Shown here one piece after another: positions 1-6,496 of a DNA stretch of 8,008 nt (position 1 is the stretch's first letter; the number at the start of each line of letters is the position of its first letter). This DNA is from Sysuimicrobium calidum (lineage in GTDB: Bacteria; Sysuimicrobiota; Sysuimicrobiia; Sysuimicrobiales; Sysuimicrobiaceae). The stretch spans positions 1 through 8,008 of the forward strand of contig JAVKHN010000062.1 of assembly GCA_031459935.1 (NCBI GenBank), given 5' to 3'. The notes beneath the pieces are model-generated. The model was given only the letters and a program-made list of their open reading frames with translations, was not told the origin of the DNA and did not search any database. Position numbers and translations under genes: made by a program.

Positions 1-1
1 G

Positions 2-79
2 TATCGAGGACACGTGGTGTGGGGAGCCACGGCCCGCATCCTGTGGCGGTTCACCTCTCTGCTGGCAGGGGACGGGTGA
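2..79 (+). CDS. 3' end of a probable Nudix hydrolase (CoA pyrophosphatase-like), partial
   Basis: A frame open from the left window edge ends at a TGA at 77-79. That stop overlaps the GTG start of the next gene by four bases (GTGA, 76-79), the same junction type seen between the next two genes. This is why I treat it as a real gene end. Only 25 residues are visible. They include GHVVWGATARILW, which resembles the C-terminal helix of Nudix hydrolases of the CoA pyrophosphatase (NudL) group, where an IWG(A/L)TARIL-like segment lies near the end. The Nudix box itself would lie upstream, outside the window. If correct, the enzyme would hydrolyse a nucleoside-diphosphate-linked compound in the cytoplasm. 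The family assignment rests on one short motif and could be wrong; the existence of a coupled upstream gene is more secure. Confidence 0.55.
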   Translation, partial: YRGHVVWGATARILWRFTSLLAGDG

Positions 80-783
80 AGCTGGCGGTGCTCTCCGACA
101 TCCACGGGAACCTCCCCGCCCTCCAGGCCGTGGCCCGGGAGCTCGCGAGCGTACCGGGCCTCCAGCACGTGCTGGTGGGCGGGGACCTGTGCTTTGGGGG
201 CCTGGAACCCGCTCAGTGCCTGGACTTCGTCCGGGACCACGGGTACGCGGCTATCCTCGGCAACACGGACGCCATCCTCGCGGAGGCCGCCCGGGACCCG
301 GAATCCCAGGATGCGGACGAACTCCTCGCGTGGACCCTAGCACAGCTCAGCGACGACCACCTCCTCTACCTCGCGGATCTCCCCTTTCACCTCCGCATGG
401 TCCCGGAGGAGGGACAGGACCTGTACCTGGTGCACGCCACTCCCTGGAGCGTGGAGGAGCCGGTTCCTCCCGACGCTCCAGAGGAGGTGGTGCACCGCAT
501 CTTCGAGGAGGCAGGGGCGCGTCTGGTGGTGTACGGACACGTCCACAAGCAGTACCGGCGCAGCTGGCGAGACCGCCTCCTCGTCAATCCGGGATCCGTG
601 GGGTTTCCCCTGGACGGCGATCCCCGCCCCGCCTACGCCGTCTTCATCTGGGACGGCACCTGGCACGTGGAGATGCGCCGGGTCTCGCAGGGCTACGATC
701 CCGAGCAGGTAGCCCTGCGGTACCGGTCCGCCCATCCCTGCGGGGAGGTGTGGGCCGAGCGCATCCGTACGGGGCGACCGTGA
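76..783 (+). CDS. YfcE/MJ0936-like metallophosphoesterase
   Basis: This 235-residue cytoplasmic protein has the full calcineurin-like metallophosphoesterase motif set. SDIHGN is at the N-terminus (D8, H10), GGD at 35-37, GNTD at 62-65 (N63), VHATPWS with H120, and GHVH at 154-157 (H155, H157). These residues hold a two-metal centre that cleaves phosphomono- or phosphodiesters. A conserved NPGSVG follows near residue 175. The family includes YfcE and MJ0936, phosphodiesterases whose natural substrates are poorly known. I chose the GTG at 76 because the family normally begins directly with the strand leading into DxHGN, an AGGGGA ribosome site lies just upstream, and it overlaps the preceding stop as GTGA. 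A longer in-frame start at 19 would add 19 residues unlike the family. The stop overlaps the start of the next gene, so the two are probably translationally coupled. The substrate is unknown. Confidence 0.88.
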   Translation: MKLAVLSDIHGNLPALQAVARELASVPGLQHVLVGGDLCFGGLEPAQCLDFVRDHGYAAILGNTDAILAEAARDPESQDADELLAWTLAQLSDDHLLYLADLPFHLRMVPEEGQDLYLVHATPWSVEEPVPPDAPEEVVHRIFEEAGARLVVYGHVHKQYRRSWRDRLLVNPGSVGFPLDGDPRPAYAVFIWDGTWHVEMRRVSQGYDPEQVALRYRSAHPCGEVWAERIRTGRP

Positions 784-1640
784 TCCCGCGCCCCGACTAC
801 CACACCCACCTGGAGAACGTGGGGCTCCACTGGGAGGCCCTGCTGCGCCTGGTGGAGGCAGCTCTCCGGGTAGGGATCACGGAGATCGGGCTCACGGAAC
901 ACGCCCACAACTTCGTGCAGTGCCGCACCATCTACCCGCCGGACAACGAGTGGATCCACGCCCGCGACGTGCCCGAACGTCGGAACTGGAACTTCGATGC
1001 CTACGTGCGACTGCTGGACCGTGCGCGATCCGAAGGTCTCCCCGTGAAGGCGGGAATGGAGTGGGACTACTGTCCGGGATACGAGCGGGAGCTGGAGCGG
1101 TGGATTCGGGCCTACGATTGGGACTTCACCCTGGGCGGGGTGCACTGGCTGCGAGGCCAGGACGGTGGGTGGTGGGGGTTCGATATCCCGGACCATCGGG
1201 CGGAGTGGGAGAACCGGTCTGTGGACGAGGTGTACGCGGAGTACTTCCGGCTGCTCACGGAGGCTGCGGAGACAAGGCTCTTCGATGTCCTCGCCCATCC
1301 GGACGTGGTGAAGGTGTTCGGTCACCGACCGCGGCGAGATCCCCTCCCCTGGTACGAGGAGGCTGCCCGGGCCATGGCTCAGTCCGGCGTGTGCGCGGAG
1401 GTGAGCACCGCGGGGCTGCGCAAACCCGTAGGGGAGCTGTATCCTGCCGAGGGATTCCTCCGGGTCCTCCACCGGTGGCGGATTCCCATCGTCACGAGCT
1501 CCGACGCCCACCTCCCCGAGCATGTGGGCTACGCGTTCGACCGGGCCGAGGCCGCGGCCTGGGCGGCAGGGTACCGCACCCGGTGCGTCTTCACCCGCCG
1601 CAGACGGAGCGAGTTCCCGATCCATTTTGCGAACATATGA
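780..1640 (+). CDS. hisJ: PHP-domain histidinol-phosphatase (HisJ/HisK family)
   Basis: This 286-residue protein of the polymerase and histidinol phosphatase (PHP) superfamily would convert L-histidinol phosphate to L-histidinol in histidine biosynthesis. Candidate metal-binding motifs occur in order: DYHTHLE (H8, H10), LTEHAHN (E40, H41), GMEWDY (E94), GGVHW (H122), LAHPD (H173) and SSDAH (D242, H244). The segment STAGLRKPVGELYP at 209-222 is typical of HisJ-family histidinol-phosphatases, which favours that role over other PHP phosphoesterases. The length fits the family. The GTG at 780 overlaps the upstream stop as GTGA. There is no independent ribosome site beyond coding sequence, so translation probably depends on the upstream gene. 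No other his gene is visible; the neighbours are other phosphohydrolases, so an additional or different sugar-phosphate substrate cannot be excluded. The 3' end runs into an AT-rich stretch with a possible terminator. Confidence 0.82.
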   Translation: MIPRPDYHTHLENVGLHWEALLRLVEAALRVGITEIGLTEHAHNFVQCRTIYPPDNEWIHARDVPERRNWNFDAYVRLLDRARSEGLPVKAGMEWDYCPGYERELERWIRAYDWDFTLGGVHWLRGQDGGWWGFDIPDHRAEWENRSVDEVYAEYFRLLTEAAETRLFDVLAHPDVVKVFGHRPRRDPLPWYEEAARAMAQSGVCAEVSTAGLRKPVGELYPAEGFLRVLHRWRIPIVTSSDAHLPEHVGYAFDRAEAAAWAAGYRTRCVFTRRRRSEFPIHFANI

Positions 1641-1650
1641 TCGCATTTTT
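1628..1650 (+). terminator. Possible weak rho-independent terminator after hisJ
   Basis: TGCGA at 1628-1632 can pair with TCGCA at 1641-1645 across an 8-base loop, followed immediately by five T (1646-1650). The hairpin overlaps the stop codon of the phosphatase gene. The 5-bp stem is short, so efficiency would be modest. It stands out because the surrounding DNA is strongly GC-rich while this stretch is not. The same bases also form an overlapping inverted repeat, GATCG (1639-1643) and CGATC (1651-1655), so the region may instead be a protein-binding site upstream of the next promoter. Confidence 0.35.
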
Positions 1651-1671
1651 CGATCGAACGCACGTCGCCTG

Positions 1672-1698
1672 TTGACGCCCCCCTCCCCCTGGTATACT
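1672..1698 (+). promoter_or_regulatory. Sigma-70-type promoter of the MerR-family gene
   Basis: A TTGACG -35 box (1672-1677, one mismatch to consensus) and a TATACT -10 box (1693-1698, one mismatch) are separated by 15 bases. TG at 1690-1691 makes an extended -10 element (TGGTATACT). Transcription would begin near 1705, giving a leader of about 30 bases before the ATG at 1734. The spacer is shorter than the usual 17 bases, and the extended -10 may compensate. This is the best-matching promoter in the window. Confidence 0.7.
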
Positions 1699-1733
1699 GA
1701 CCTCCGGAACGCCACGGTCCCCTGGAGCGGGCT

Positions 1734-2093
1734 ATGTCGGATCCCAAGGAGGAACTCTTCCCCATCGGGATCGTGTCCCTGTTGACGGGATTGCGGCCCT
1801 CCACCCTCCGGAGGTGGGAAGAGCGGGGGCTGGTTGCCCCGGTCCGGAGTGGCCGGAGGCGGCTGCGGCTTTATTCCTGGCGGGACATCGAGCAGATCCG
1901 GCTCCTGCGGCACCTCATGGAGACGGAGGGGCTGTCGCCCCTCCAGGCCCGGGCCGCGATCCAGGAGGGCTGGCCTCGGTTCACCGGGTGGGAGCGAGGC
2001 CTGTGGCGGCAGAACCGACCTCCCCGGAGAGGGGGGAATCGGATCGCGGTGGTCCCTGTCTGTGCGGTGGGAGGGGAGGAGTCCGAGCCGTAG
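1734..2093 (+). CDS. Small MerR-family transcriptional regulator (GlnR/HspR-like)
   Basis: This 119-residue DNA-binding protein has a MerR-type winged helix-turn-helix at about residues 9-76. FPIGIVSLLTGLRPSTLRRWEERGLV forms the HTH, the basic wing RSGRRRLRLYS follows, and then DIEQIRLLRHLMETEGLSPLQARAAI. The opening FPIGIVSLLTG and the small size resemble GlnR/TnrA and HspR rather than metal- or drug-sensing MerR proteins, which have a long coiled coil and effector domain. Here only about 40 residues follow the DNA-binding domain; they are basic (WRQNRPPRRGGNR) and contain a single Cys, so no metal site is apparent. The ATG is preceded by GGAG at 1724-1727 with good spacing. The gene has its own promoter and is probably transcribed alone, converging on the large signalling gene. 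Its targets and signal cannot be read from the sequence. No dnaK or glnA neighbour is present to support either an HspR or a GlnR role. Confidence 0.85.
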   Translation: MSDPKEELFPIGIVSLLTGLRPSTLRRWEERGLVAPVRSGRRRLRLYSWRDIEQIRLLRHLMETEGLSPLQARAAIQEGWPRFTGWERGLWRQNRPPRRGGNRIAVVPVCAVGGEESEP

Positions 2094-2154
2094 GGAGCGA
2101 AGAGGTTTGGAGGGGTGATCGGAGCGGGCGGCTCGGACGTTCCGGTCGCTTCCG

Positions 2155-2182
2155 GGCGGGCACACAGGAGGGTGTGCCCGCC
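2155..2182. terminator. Hairpin between convergent genes, probable bidirectional terminator
   Basis: GGCGGGCACAC at 2155-2165 is perfectly complementary to GTGTGCCCGCC at 2172-2182 with a 6-base loop (AGGAGG). It lies between two convergent stop codons, 61 bases after the MerR stop and 4 bases beyond the stop of the minus-strand gene. The position and 11-bp perfect GC-rich stem suggest it ends transcripts from both sides. There is no real U-tract: the plus side reads TCGTCTACCTT and the minus side is GC-rich. It may therefore work poorly as an intrinsic terminator and serve instead as a 3'-end stabiliser or a pause site for Rho. Confidence 0.6.
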
Positions 2183-2186
2183 TCGT

Positions 2187-5100
2187 CTACCTTCCCGCGG
2201 TCTCCGATAGGTATGCGGTGGCGACCTCTGGGGCCATGGGGCGGGCCACGGCGAACCCCTCCACGCATTCGAACCCCATGGCCGCGAGGTCCTCGAGGGC
2301 CTGTGGATCCTCCACCCCCTTCACCACCACCGAGATCTGCCGCTCCCGTATGAGCGTGACCAGGTGATGGGCGACTCGCTGACGCTCGGAAGCATTGGAG
2401 ATCGCCTCCCAGGGAACCTTCAGGGCCCGGACCGGGAGTCGCTCCAGGAGGTCCTGGGGGAGGCTATCGTGGAAATCGTCCACGTGGACGCCAACCGGCA
2501 TGGCCCCGATCCGCTCCAGCACCTCCGGGGGCAAACCGGTGAGGACATGCTCTGGGATCTCCAGCCGGAGGGCTTGAGGGGGGGCCTGGGTCGCCTGCAG
2601 GGCTGCGGTCAGGCCGTCGGGGAGCTGGGGGTCCTGGAGCTGGGATCTGGAGAGGTTCACGCTCACCCATAGCTCCCGAGCCGGGAACTGCTCCCTCCAC
2701 CTCTGGAGCTGTTGGCAGGCCTCCCGGAACACCCACGTGCCGAGCGCGGGTCCCAGTCCCGCACGTTCCGCGGCGTCCAGGAAGTCCGAGGGCAACAGCA
2801 GGCCGCGCTGGGGGTGGCTCCACCGAATCAGGGCTTCCATCTCCACGGGGACCCGGTCACGGATGCGGACCACGGGCTGGTAGTGGAGGACGAACTCTCC
2901 CCGCTCCAGGGCGCGCCGCAGCTCCGCATCCCAGTGCAGCTGGTGTACGGCCTCCAGGTGCATGGTCTCCTCGAAGTACCGGTACCGGTTGCGGCCCGCG
3001 GCCTTGGCCCGGTACATGGCCGTGTCCGCCTCCCGCAGTAGGTCTTCCGGTCTTCGGGTCCCGTCTCCCACGGAGATCCCGACGCTGGCGGTCACGTACA
3101 CCTCTTCCCCTTCGAGGACAAAGGGAGGGGAGAGGGCTGCAAGGATCCGTTCTGCGATCCGGGCCGCGTCCGCGGGGTCGTGTACCTCCGCGAGCACCAC
3201 GAACTCGTCTCCCCCAAGTCGCGCCAGCGTGTCCGCAGCCCGAAGGCATCCTTCAAGCCGCCGGCTGGCCTCGATGAGGAGTGTGTCTCCTGCCGCATGC
3301 CCCAGACTGTCGTTGATGAACTTGAACTGATCCAGGTCCACGAACAGCACCGCCACCTGGGTCCCGGCCCGGTGGGTCCGCTCCAGAGCTTGCCGCAGCC
3401 GGTCCAAAAAGAGGGTGCGGTTGGGGAGCCCCGTCAGGACGTCGTGCAGGGCCAGATGCTCAAGCCGCTGCTCCATGCGCTTGCGTTCCGTGATGTCCAG
3501 CCCGTACCCGATGAGCCGGATCACCTCCCCGCGTGCATCGAGAACCGGGCAGATCCGCCGCAGGTAGTGCCGCTCCTCCCTGGATGGCGTGGGAATCACC
3601 TCCTCGTACTCCAGGACCCGCTTCTCCTCCATGGCTCTGCGCAGGAACTCCTGTCTTCGGGCGGCCAGGGCAGGGTCCCGCCCCTTGCGGCGGCAGTAGT
3701 CATAGTCGTCCCGGCCCACGATCCACTGCCGGAGCTCCGGATCCCGGATGGCGGAGGGGTTCACGTACACGTACCGCAGGTGTGGGTCGAAGACCGCGAT
3801 GTCAGTCTGCACGTGGTGGAGGATCTCCTCGTAGAAGGCCCGCTGCGCTTCCACCGACTGGGCGGCAGCCCGGACCTGCTCGCGGAGCCGCGTGCTGTGG
3901 AGGACCAGGGAAGCGAGGTGGGCGAACTGGGTGAGGGTTGCCACCTCCTCCTCCGTGAAGGGATCGTGGGGATCCTCCCGGGCCAGGTTCAGAACGCCCA
4001 CCACCTCCCCCTGCAGGACGATGGGGACCCCCACCGAGTGGTAGACACCGTGAAACCGCGGGTCCGGAAGACGACCCGGCCAGTGCGGGTAGTCCTCCAC
4101 GATGAGCGGCAACCCCGTCTCCCACACCCGGCCCGCGAGCCCCTGCCCCCTGGGGATCTCCAGGGGCTCGGTGCGCGTCCACATCACATTTCCGAGGGCC
4201 ACCCGGCACCGCAGGACCTCCCCTTCCACCAGGAAGAGGTTGCAGTGGGGCGTCCGCAGGAGCTCGCAGGCCCCTTGGGCGATGGCTTCCAGCAATCGCT
4301 CGGGCTCGAGCTCCTGGAGCAAGCTCTCCATGACCCGGTGCAGGGTCTCGAGGAGGCGGGTCCGCTGCCAGAGCCGGGCCTCCACCTGACGCCGCTGCTG
4401 TACTTCCTCCTGGGTAGCCTGGTACAGGGAGGCGTTCTGGAGGACCAGGGAGGCGAGCTGCCCGAACTGCTCCATCACCGTGAGGTCCTCGGGGGTGAAG
4501 GGCGGGTCCTTATCGCGCGCCACCACCACGATCCCCTTTACCTGCTGCTCCACCACGAGCGGGATCCCCACCGCGTGGCGGGTGAACGCCAGGCGGGGGT
4601 CCGGAAGCTTGTCCCTCCACCGGCCGTAGTCCGTGACCAGGAGGGGCTCGCCGGTCTCCCACACCTGGCCCGCAATGCCCTTGCCCCTGGCCATTCGGAA
4701 GCCGGTTTCCTGCATCCAGCGCAGAGCTCCCAGGGCGACCCGGCATCGGAGGTGATCCCCCTCCACGAGGAAGAGGTCCCCGTGCGGGGTATCCAGGAGC
4801 GCGCAGGCCCGGCGGAGGATCTCCTCCAGCAGGGCGTCCACCCTGCGTCCCTGCAGCAGGCCCAGGGCCGTGGCGTGGAGGGCCTGCTGGAGCTCCGTTC
4901 GGCGTCGTAGAGCTTCCTCGGTCCGATGGTGCGTCCGGGAGATCCGGAAGAGCAGTTCGGACAGGAGGACCACGGTACCGGCCAGTCCCAGGAAGGCCAC
5001 GAGGGCTTCAGGACGGTCTGGCGCCTTGAGGAAGATGCCGAGTAGGGTGACTGCGGCGGTCTGAGGAAGGAGGGCGAGGTAGACCCGCTGCGTCCACAGG

Positions 5101-5264
5101 GCGGCCGCCAGGAGCACCGGCCCTACCAGGATCACCGTCGCGGAGTAGGGCAGTCCCTTCCACACCCACAGGCTCAGCAGGGCACACAGGGCCGTGTGCC
5201 CCGCCACCAGGAGGAACGGGAGCTGCCTTTGGTACCGATCCAGCCAGCGAGCCTGGTCACGCAT
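2187..5264 (-). CDS. Membrane-anchored GAF-GAF-PAS-GGDEF-EAL cyclic di-GMP signalling protein with degenerate EAL
   Basis: The 1025-residue product has four hydrophobic segments at about residues 15-35, 41-57, 60-80 and 87-107, a short charged helical linker, GAF domains at about 123-281 and 302-460, a PAS/PAC region at about 475-596, GGDEF at about 600-768 and EAL at about 785-1018. The GGDEF domain looks active: FVDLDQFKFIND (641-652), GHAAGD ending at D660, and GGDEF at 684-688. An I-site RAAD lies at 675-678, five residues before it, so it should make cyclic di-GMP with product inhibition. The EAL domain keeps EAL (810-812), N870, E902, D929/D930, K949 and E985. However, the first Glu of the EGVE motif is Lys (K982), the DDFGTGYSSL loop is shortened to DDFHDSL, and QGY reads EGF. 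Phosphodiesterase activity is therefore doubtful. The ATG at 5264 has a weak AGGCGGG upstream. The gene diverges from the cysteine desulfurase. The GAF/PAS ligands are unknown. Confidence 0.93.
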   Translation of the reverse strand: MRDQARWLDRYQRQLPFLLVAGHTALCALLSLWVWKGLPYSATVILVGPVLLAAALWTQRVYLALLPQTAAVTLLGIFLKAPDRPEALVAFLGLAGTVVLLSELLFRISRTHHRTEEALRRRTELQQALHATALGLLQGRRVDALLEEILRRACALLDTPHGDLFLVEGDHLRCRVALGALRWMQETGFRMARGKGIAGQVWETGEPLLVTDYGRWRDKLPDPRLAFTRHAVGIPLVVEQQVKGIVVVARDKDPPFTPEDLTVMEQFGQLASLVLQNASLYQATQEEVQQRRQVEARLWQRTRLLETLHRVMESLLQELEPERLLEAIAQGACELLRTPHCNLFLVEGEVLRCRVALGNVMWTRTEPLEIPRGQGLAGRVWETGLPLIVEDYPHWPGRLPDPRFHGVYHSVGVPIVLQGEVVGVLNLAREDPHDPFTEEEVATLTQFAHLASLVLHSTRLREQVRAAAQSVEAQRAFYEEILHHVQTDIAVFDPHLRYVYVNPSAIRDPELRQWIVGRDDYDYCRRKGRDPALAARRQEFLRRAMEEKRVLEYEEVIPTPSREERHYLRRICPVLDARGEVIRLIGYGLDITERKRMEQRLEHLALHDVLTGLPNRTLFLDRLRQALERTHRAGTQVAVLFVDLDQFKFINDSLGHAAGDTLLIEASRRLEGCLRAADTLARLGGDEFVVLAEVHDPADAARIAERILAALSPPFVLEGEEVYVTASVGISVGDGTRRPEDLLREADTAMYRAKAAGRNRYRYFEETMHLEAVHQLHWDAELRRALERGEFVLHYQPVVRIRDRVPVEMEALIRWSHPQRGLLLPSDFLDAAERAGLGPALGTWVFREACQQLQRWREQFPARELWVSVNLSRSQLQDPQLPDGLTAALQATQAPPQALRLEIPEHVLTGLPPEVLERIGAMPVGVHVDDFHDSLPQDLLERLPVRALKVPWEAISNASERQRVAHHLVTLIRERQISVVVKGVEDPQALEDLAAMGFECVEGFAVARPMAPEVATAYLSETAGR
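2211..2912 (-). other. Degenerate EAL domain region
   Basis: This part of the signalling gene encodes the C-terminal EAL domain (about residues 785-1018). Compared with the well-studied RocR EAL domain, the position equivalent to the proposed general base Glu352 is Lys (K982, codon 2319-2321). The position equivalent to Gln372 is Glu (E1002). Loop 6 after the DD pair (2460-2480) has lost the GTGYSS portion. Most metal ligands remain. This pattern fits a domain that folds and may bind cyclic di-GMP but does not hydrolyse it; this is inference from known catalytic residues. Confidence 0.75.
3885..4898 (-). repeat. Tandem duplicated GAF domains within one gene
   Basis: Two consecutive segments of the signalling protein (about residues 123-281 and 302-460) are copies offset by about 180 residues. 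Shared strings include TPH.(D/N)LFLVEG, LRCRVALG, GLAG/GIAG followed by (Q/R)VWETG.PL, LPDPR and DLTVMEQF/EVATLTQF-ASLVL. DNA similarity is still visible, for example an AGGACCAGGGA(A/G)GCGAG stretch near 3901 and again near 4441, 540 bases apart. This indicates internal duplication of a GAF module rather than recruitment of two unrelated GAF domains. Confidence 0.85.
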
Positions 5265-5301
5265 CCCGCCTGTGGGGTAAGCAAGATGGGTGCCGCGGCC
5301 G

Positions 5302-5307
5302 TATAAT
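5302..5307 (+). promoter_or_regulatory. Candidate -10 box (TATAAT) of the cysteine desulfurase gene
   Basis: A perfect TATAAT lies in the short divergent gap, in DNA that is otherwise GC-rich. No convincing -35 is seen; TAAGCA at 5278-5283 is the best candidate, with an 18-base spacer and a weak match. Transcription would start near 5314, only a few bases before the ATG at 5318, predicting a leaderless or almost leaderless mRNA. The hexamer overlaps the alternative ATG at 5306. On the opposite strand the same bases read TATACG, a weak -10 candidate for the divergent gene. Confidence 0.5.
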
Positions 5308-5317
5308 GGGTCTGGCG

Positions 5318-6496
5318 ATGCGGCGGATCTACCTGGACTATGCCTCCACCACCCCCCTCGACCCCCGGGTCCTCGAGGCGATGTTGCCGTATTTCTCCGG
5401 ACGGTTCGGAAATGCCTCCAGCGTTCACGCCCTCGGCCAGGAGGCCCGGGCCGCGGTGGACGAGGCCCGCTCGATCCTCGCCCGGGCCCTGGGGGCCCAG
5501 CCCTCGGAGGTGATCTTCACCGGGGGGGCCACGGAATCCGACAACTGGGCGATTCTGGGGGTGGCGTGGGCCCACGAGGATCGGGGGCGGCACCTCATCA
5601 CGAGCGCCGTGGAGCACCACGCGGTGCTGGAGCCCTGCCGGTTTCTGGAGGAGCGGGGGTGGGAGATCACCTACCTGCCCGTGGATCGGTACGGCCGGGT
5701 GGACCCGGACGACGTGCGCCGGGTGATCCGGGACGACACGGTGCTGGTGTCCGTGATGCACGCCAACAACGAGATCGGAACCCTGCAGCCCATCCCGGAG
5801 ATCGCCCGCATCTGCCGGGAGCGGGGGGTGCTGGTCCACACGGACGCCACCCAGTCCTTCGGCGCCCTGCCGTTGCACGTTGACGAGATGGGCGTGGATC
5901 TCCTCTCCGCCAGTGCCCACAAGCGGTACGGCCCCAAGGGCGTGGGGGTTCTGTACGTCCGCAAGGGGACCCGCATTCTCCCTCTCCTGCGGGGTGGGGC
6001 TCAGGAACGGGGGAGGCGGGCGGGCACGGAGAACGTCCCGGGGATCGTGGGGTTCGGCCGGGCGATCGAGGTCGCCCTGCAGGAGCGGGAGCCAGAGCAG
6101 GAGAGGATCCGGAGACTGCGGGACCGTCTGATGGAGGGGCTGTTGCGGATCGAGGGGGCCCACCTCAATGGGCACCCCACAGAGCGCCTTCCCAATAACG
6201 TGAACGTCTCCTTCGAGGGCACGGACAGCGAGACGCTGCTCCTGAACCTGGACCTCGCGGGCATCGCCGCCAGCAGCGGCTCCGCCTGCACCGCCGGTAG
6301 CCTCGAGCCCTCCCACGTGCTCCGCGCGATCGGCCTCCCGGAGGAGCTCGCCCGGGGGAGCGTGCGGTTCACGCTGGGCCGGTGGACTACGGAGGAGGAG
6401 GTGGAGGAGGCCATCCGGGCTACGGAGGAGGCGGTGGCCCAGGTCCGCCGGGTCTCCGGATGGGGGAGGCGGCGGCCCGCGGGAACTCGGCGTTGA
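5318..6496 (+). CDS. iscS: Class I cysteine desulfurase (NifS/IscS family)
   Basis: This PLP enzyme removes sulfur from L-cysteine, giving alanine and an enzyme-bound persulfide for iron-sulfur cluster and thio-cofactor assembly. Numbering from the upstream ATG at 5306 (396 residues), key residues fall at the same numbers as in E. coli IscS: H104 in AVEHHAV, D180 and Q183 in HTDATQ, the PLP lysine K206 in SAHKRYGPKG, and the catalytic Cys C328 in SSGSACTAG. The SSGSACTAG loop marks class I (IscS/NifS) rather than SufS type. I prefer the ATG at 5318 (392 residues, MRRIYLDYAST) because the ATG at 5306 lies inside a TATAAT box and the family typically starts just before YLDYAST. Neither start has a recognisable ribosome site. 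No iscU, iscR, cysE or mnmA is adjacent; instead complex I genes follow after about 120 bases. The Arg-rich last 15 residues are unusual but harmless. NifS and IscS cannot be told apart from this sequence alone. Confidence 0.93.
   Translation: MRRIYLDYASTTPLDPRVLEAMLPYFSGRFGNASSVHALGQEARAAVDEARSILARALGAQPSEVIFTGGATESDNWAILGVAWAHEDRGRHLITSAVEHHAVLEPCRFLEERGWEITYLPVDRYGRVDPDDVRRVIRDDTVLVSVMHANNEIGTLQPIPEIARICRERGVLVHTDATQSFGALPLHVDEMGVDLLSASAHKRYGPKGVGVLYVRKGTRILPLLRGGAQERGRRAGTENVPGIVGFGRAIEVALQEREPEQERIRRLRDRLMEGLLRIEGAHLNGHPTERLPNNVNVSFEGTDSETLLLNLDLAGIAASSGSACTAGSLEPSHVLRAIGLPEELARGSVRFTLGRWTTEEEVEEAIRATEEAVAQVRRVSGWGRRRPAGTRR

Noticed and set aside
19..75. N-terminal extension of the metallophosphoesterase to a GTG at 19
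   Set aside because: The added residues do not resemble the family, and the GTG at 76 has a ribosome site and a GTGA overlap with the upstream stop.
189..779. Upstream extension of the histidinol-phosphatase frame
   Set aside because: The extension overlaps the metallophosphoesterase gene and gives Arg/Pro/Gly-rich sequence; the family begins at the DYHTHLE region, so the GTG at 780 is the start.
1734..2093. Calling the MerR-family gene hspR or glnR
   Set aside because: The DNA-binding domain resembles both, but no heat-shock or nitrogen gene is adjacent and the C-terminal tail gives no decisive signature.
693..2165. Long minus-strand open frame (490 codons) opposite hisJ and the MerR gene
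   Set aside because: It spans two real genes and an intergenic promoter, its composition is Pro/Arg/Gly-rich, and it shows no family motif.
3180..4910. Long open frame (576 codons) on the plus strand opposite the cyclic di-GMP signalling gene
   Set aside because: It lies wholly antisense to a protein with clear GAF, PAS and GGDEF motifs. Its translation is low-complexity, rich in Pro, Gly, Leu and Arg, with no recognisable domain, as expected of shadow frames in GC-rich DNA.
2187..5264. Treating the signalling protein as a functional bifunctional cyclase/phosphodiesterase
   Set aside because: Loss of the proposed catalytic Glu and of the loop 6 residues makes phosphodiesterase activity unlikely.
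5174..6316. Minus-strand open frame (380 codons) opposite iscS
   Set aside because: It is antisense to a cysteine desulfurase with all catalytic residues, and its translation has no domain-like pattern.
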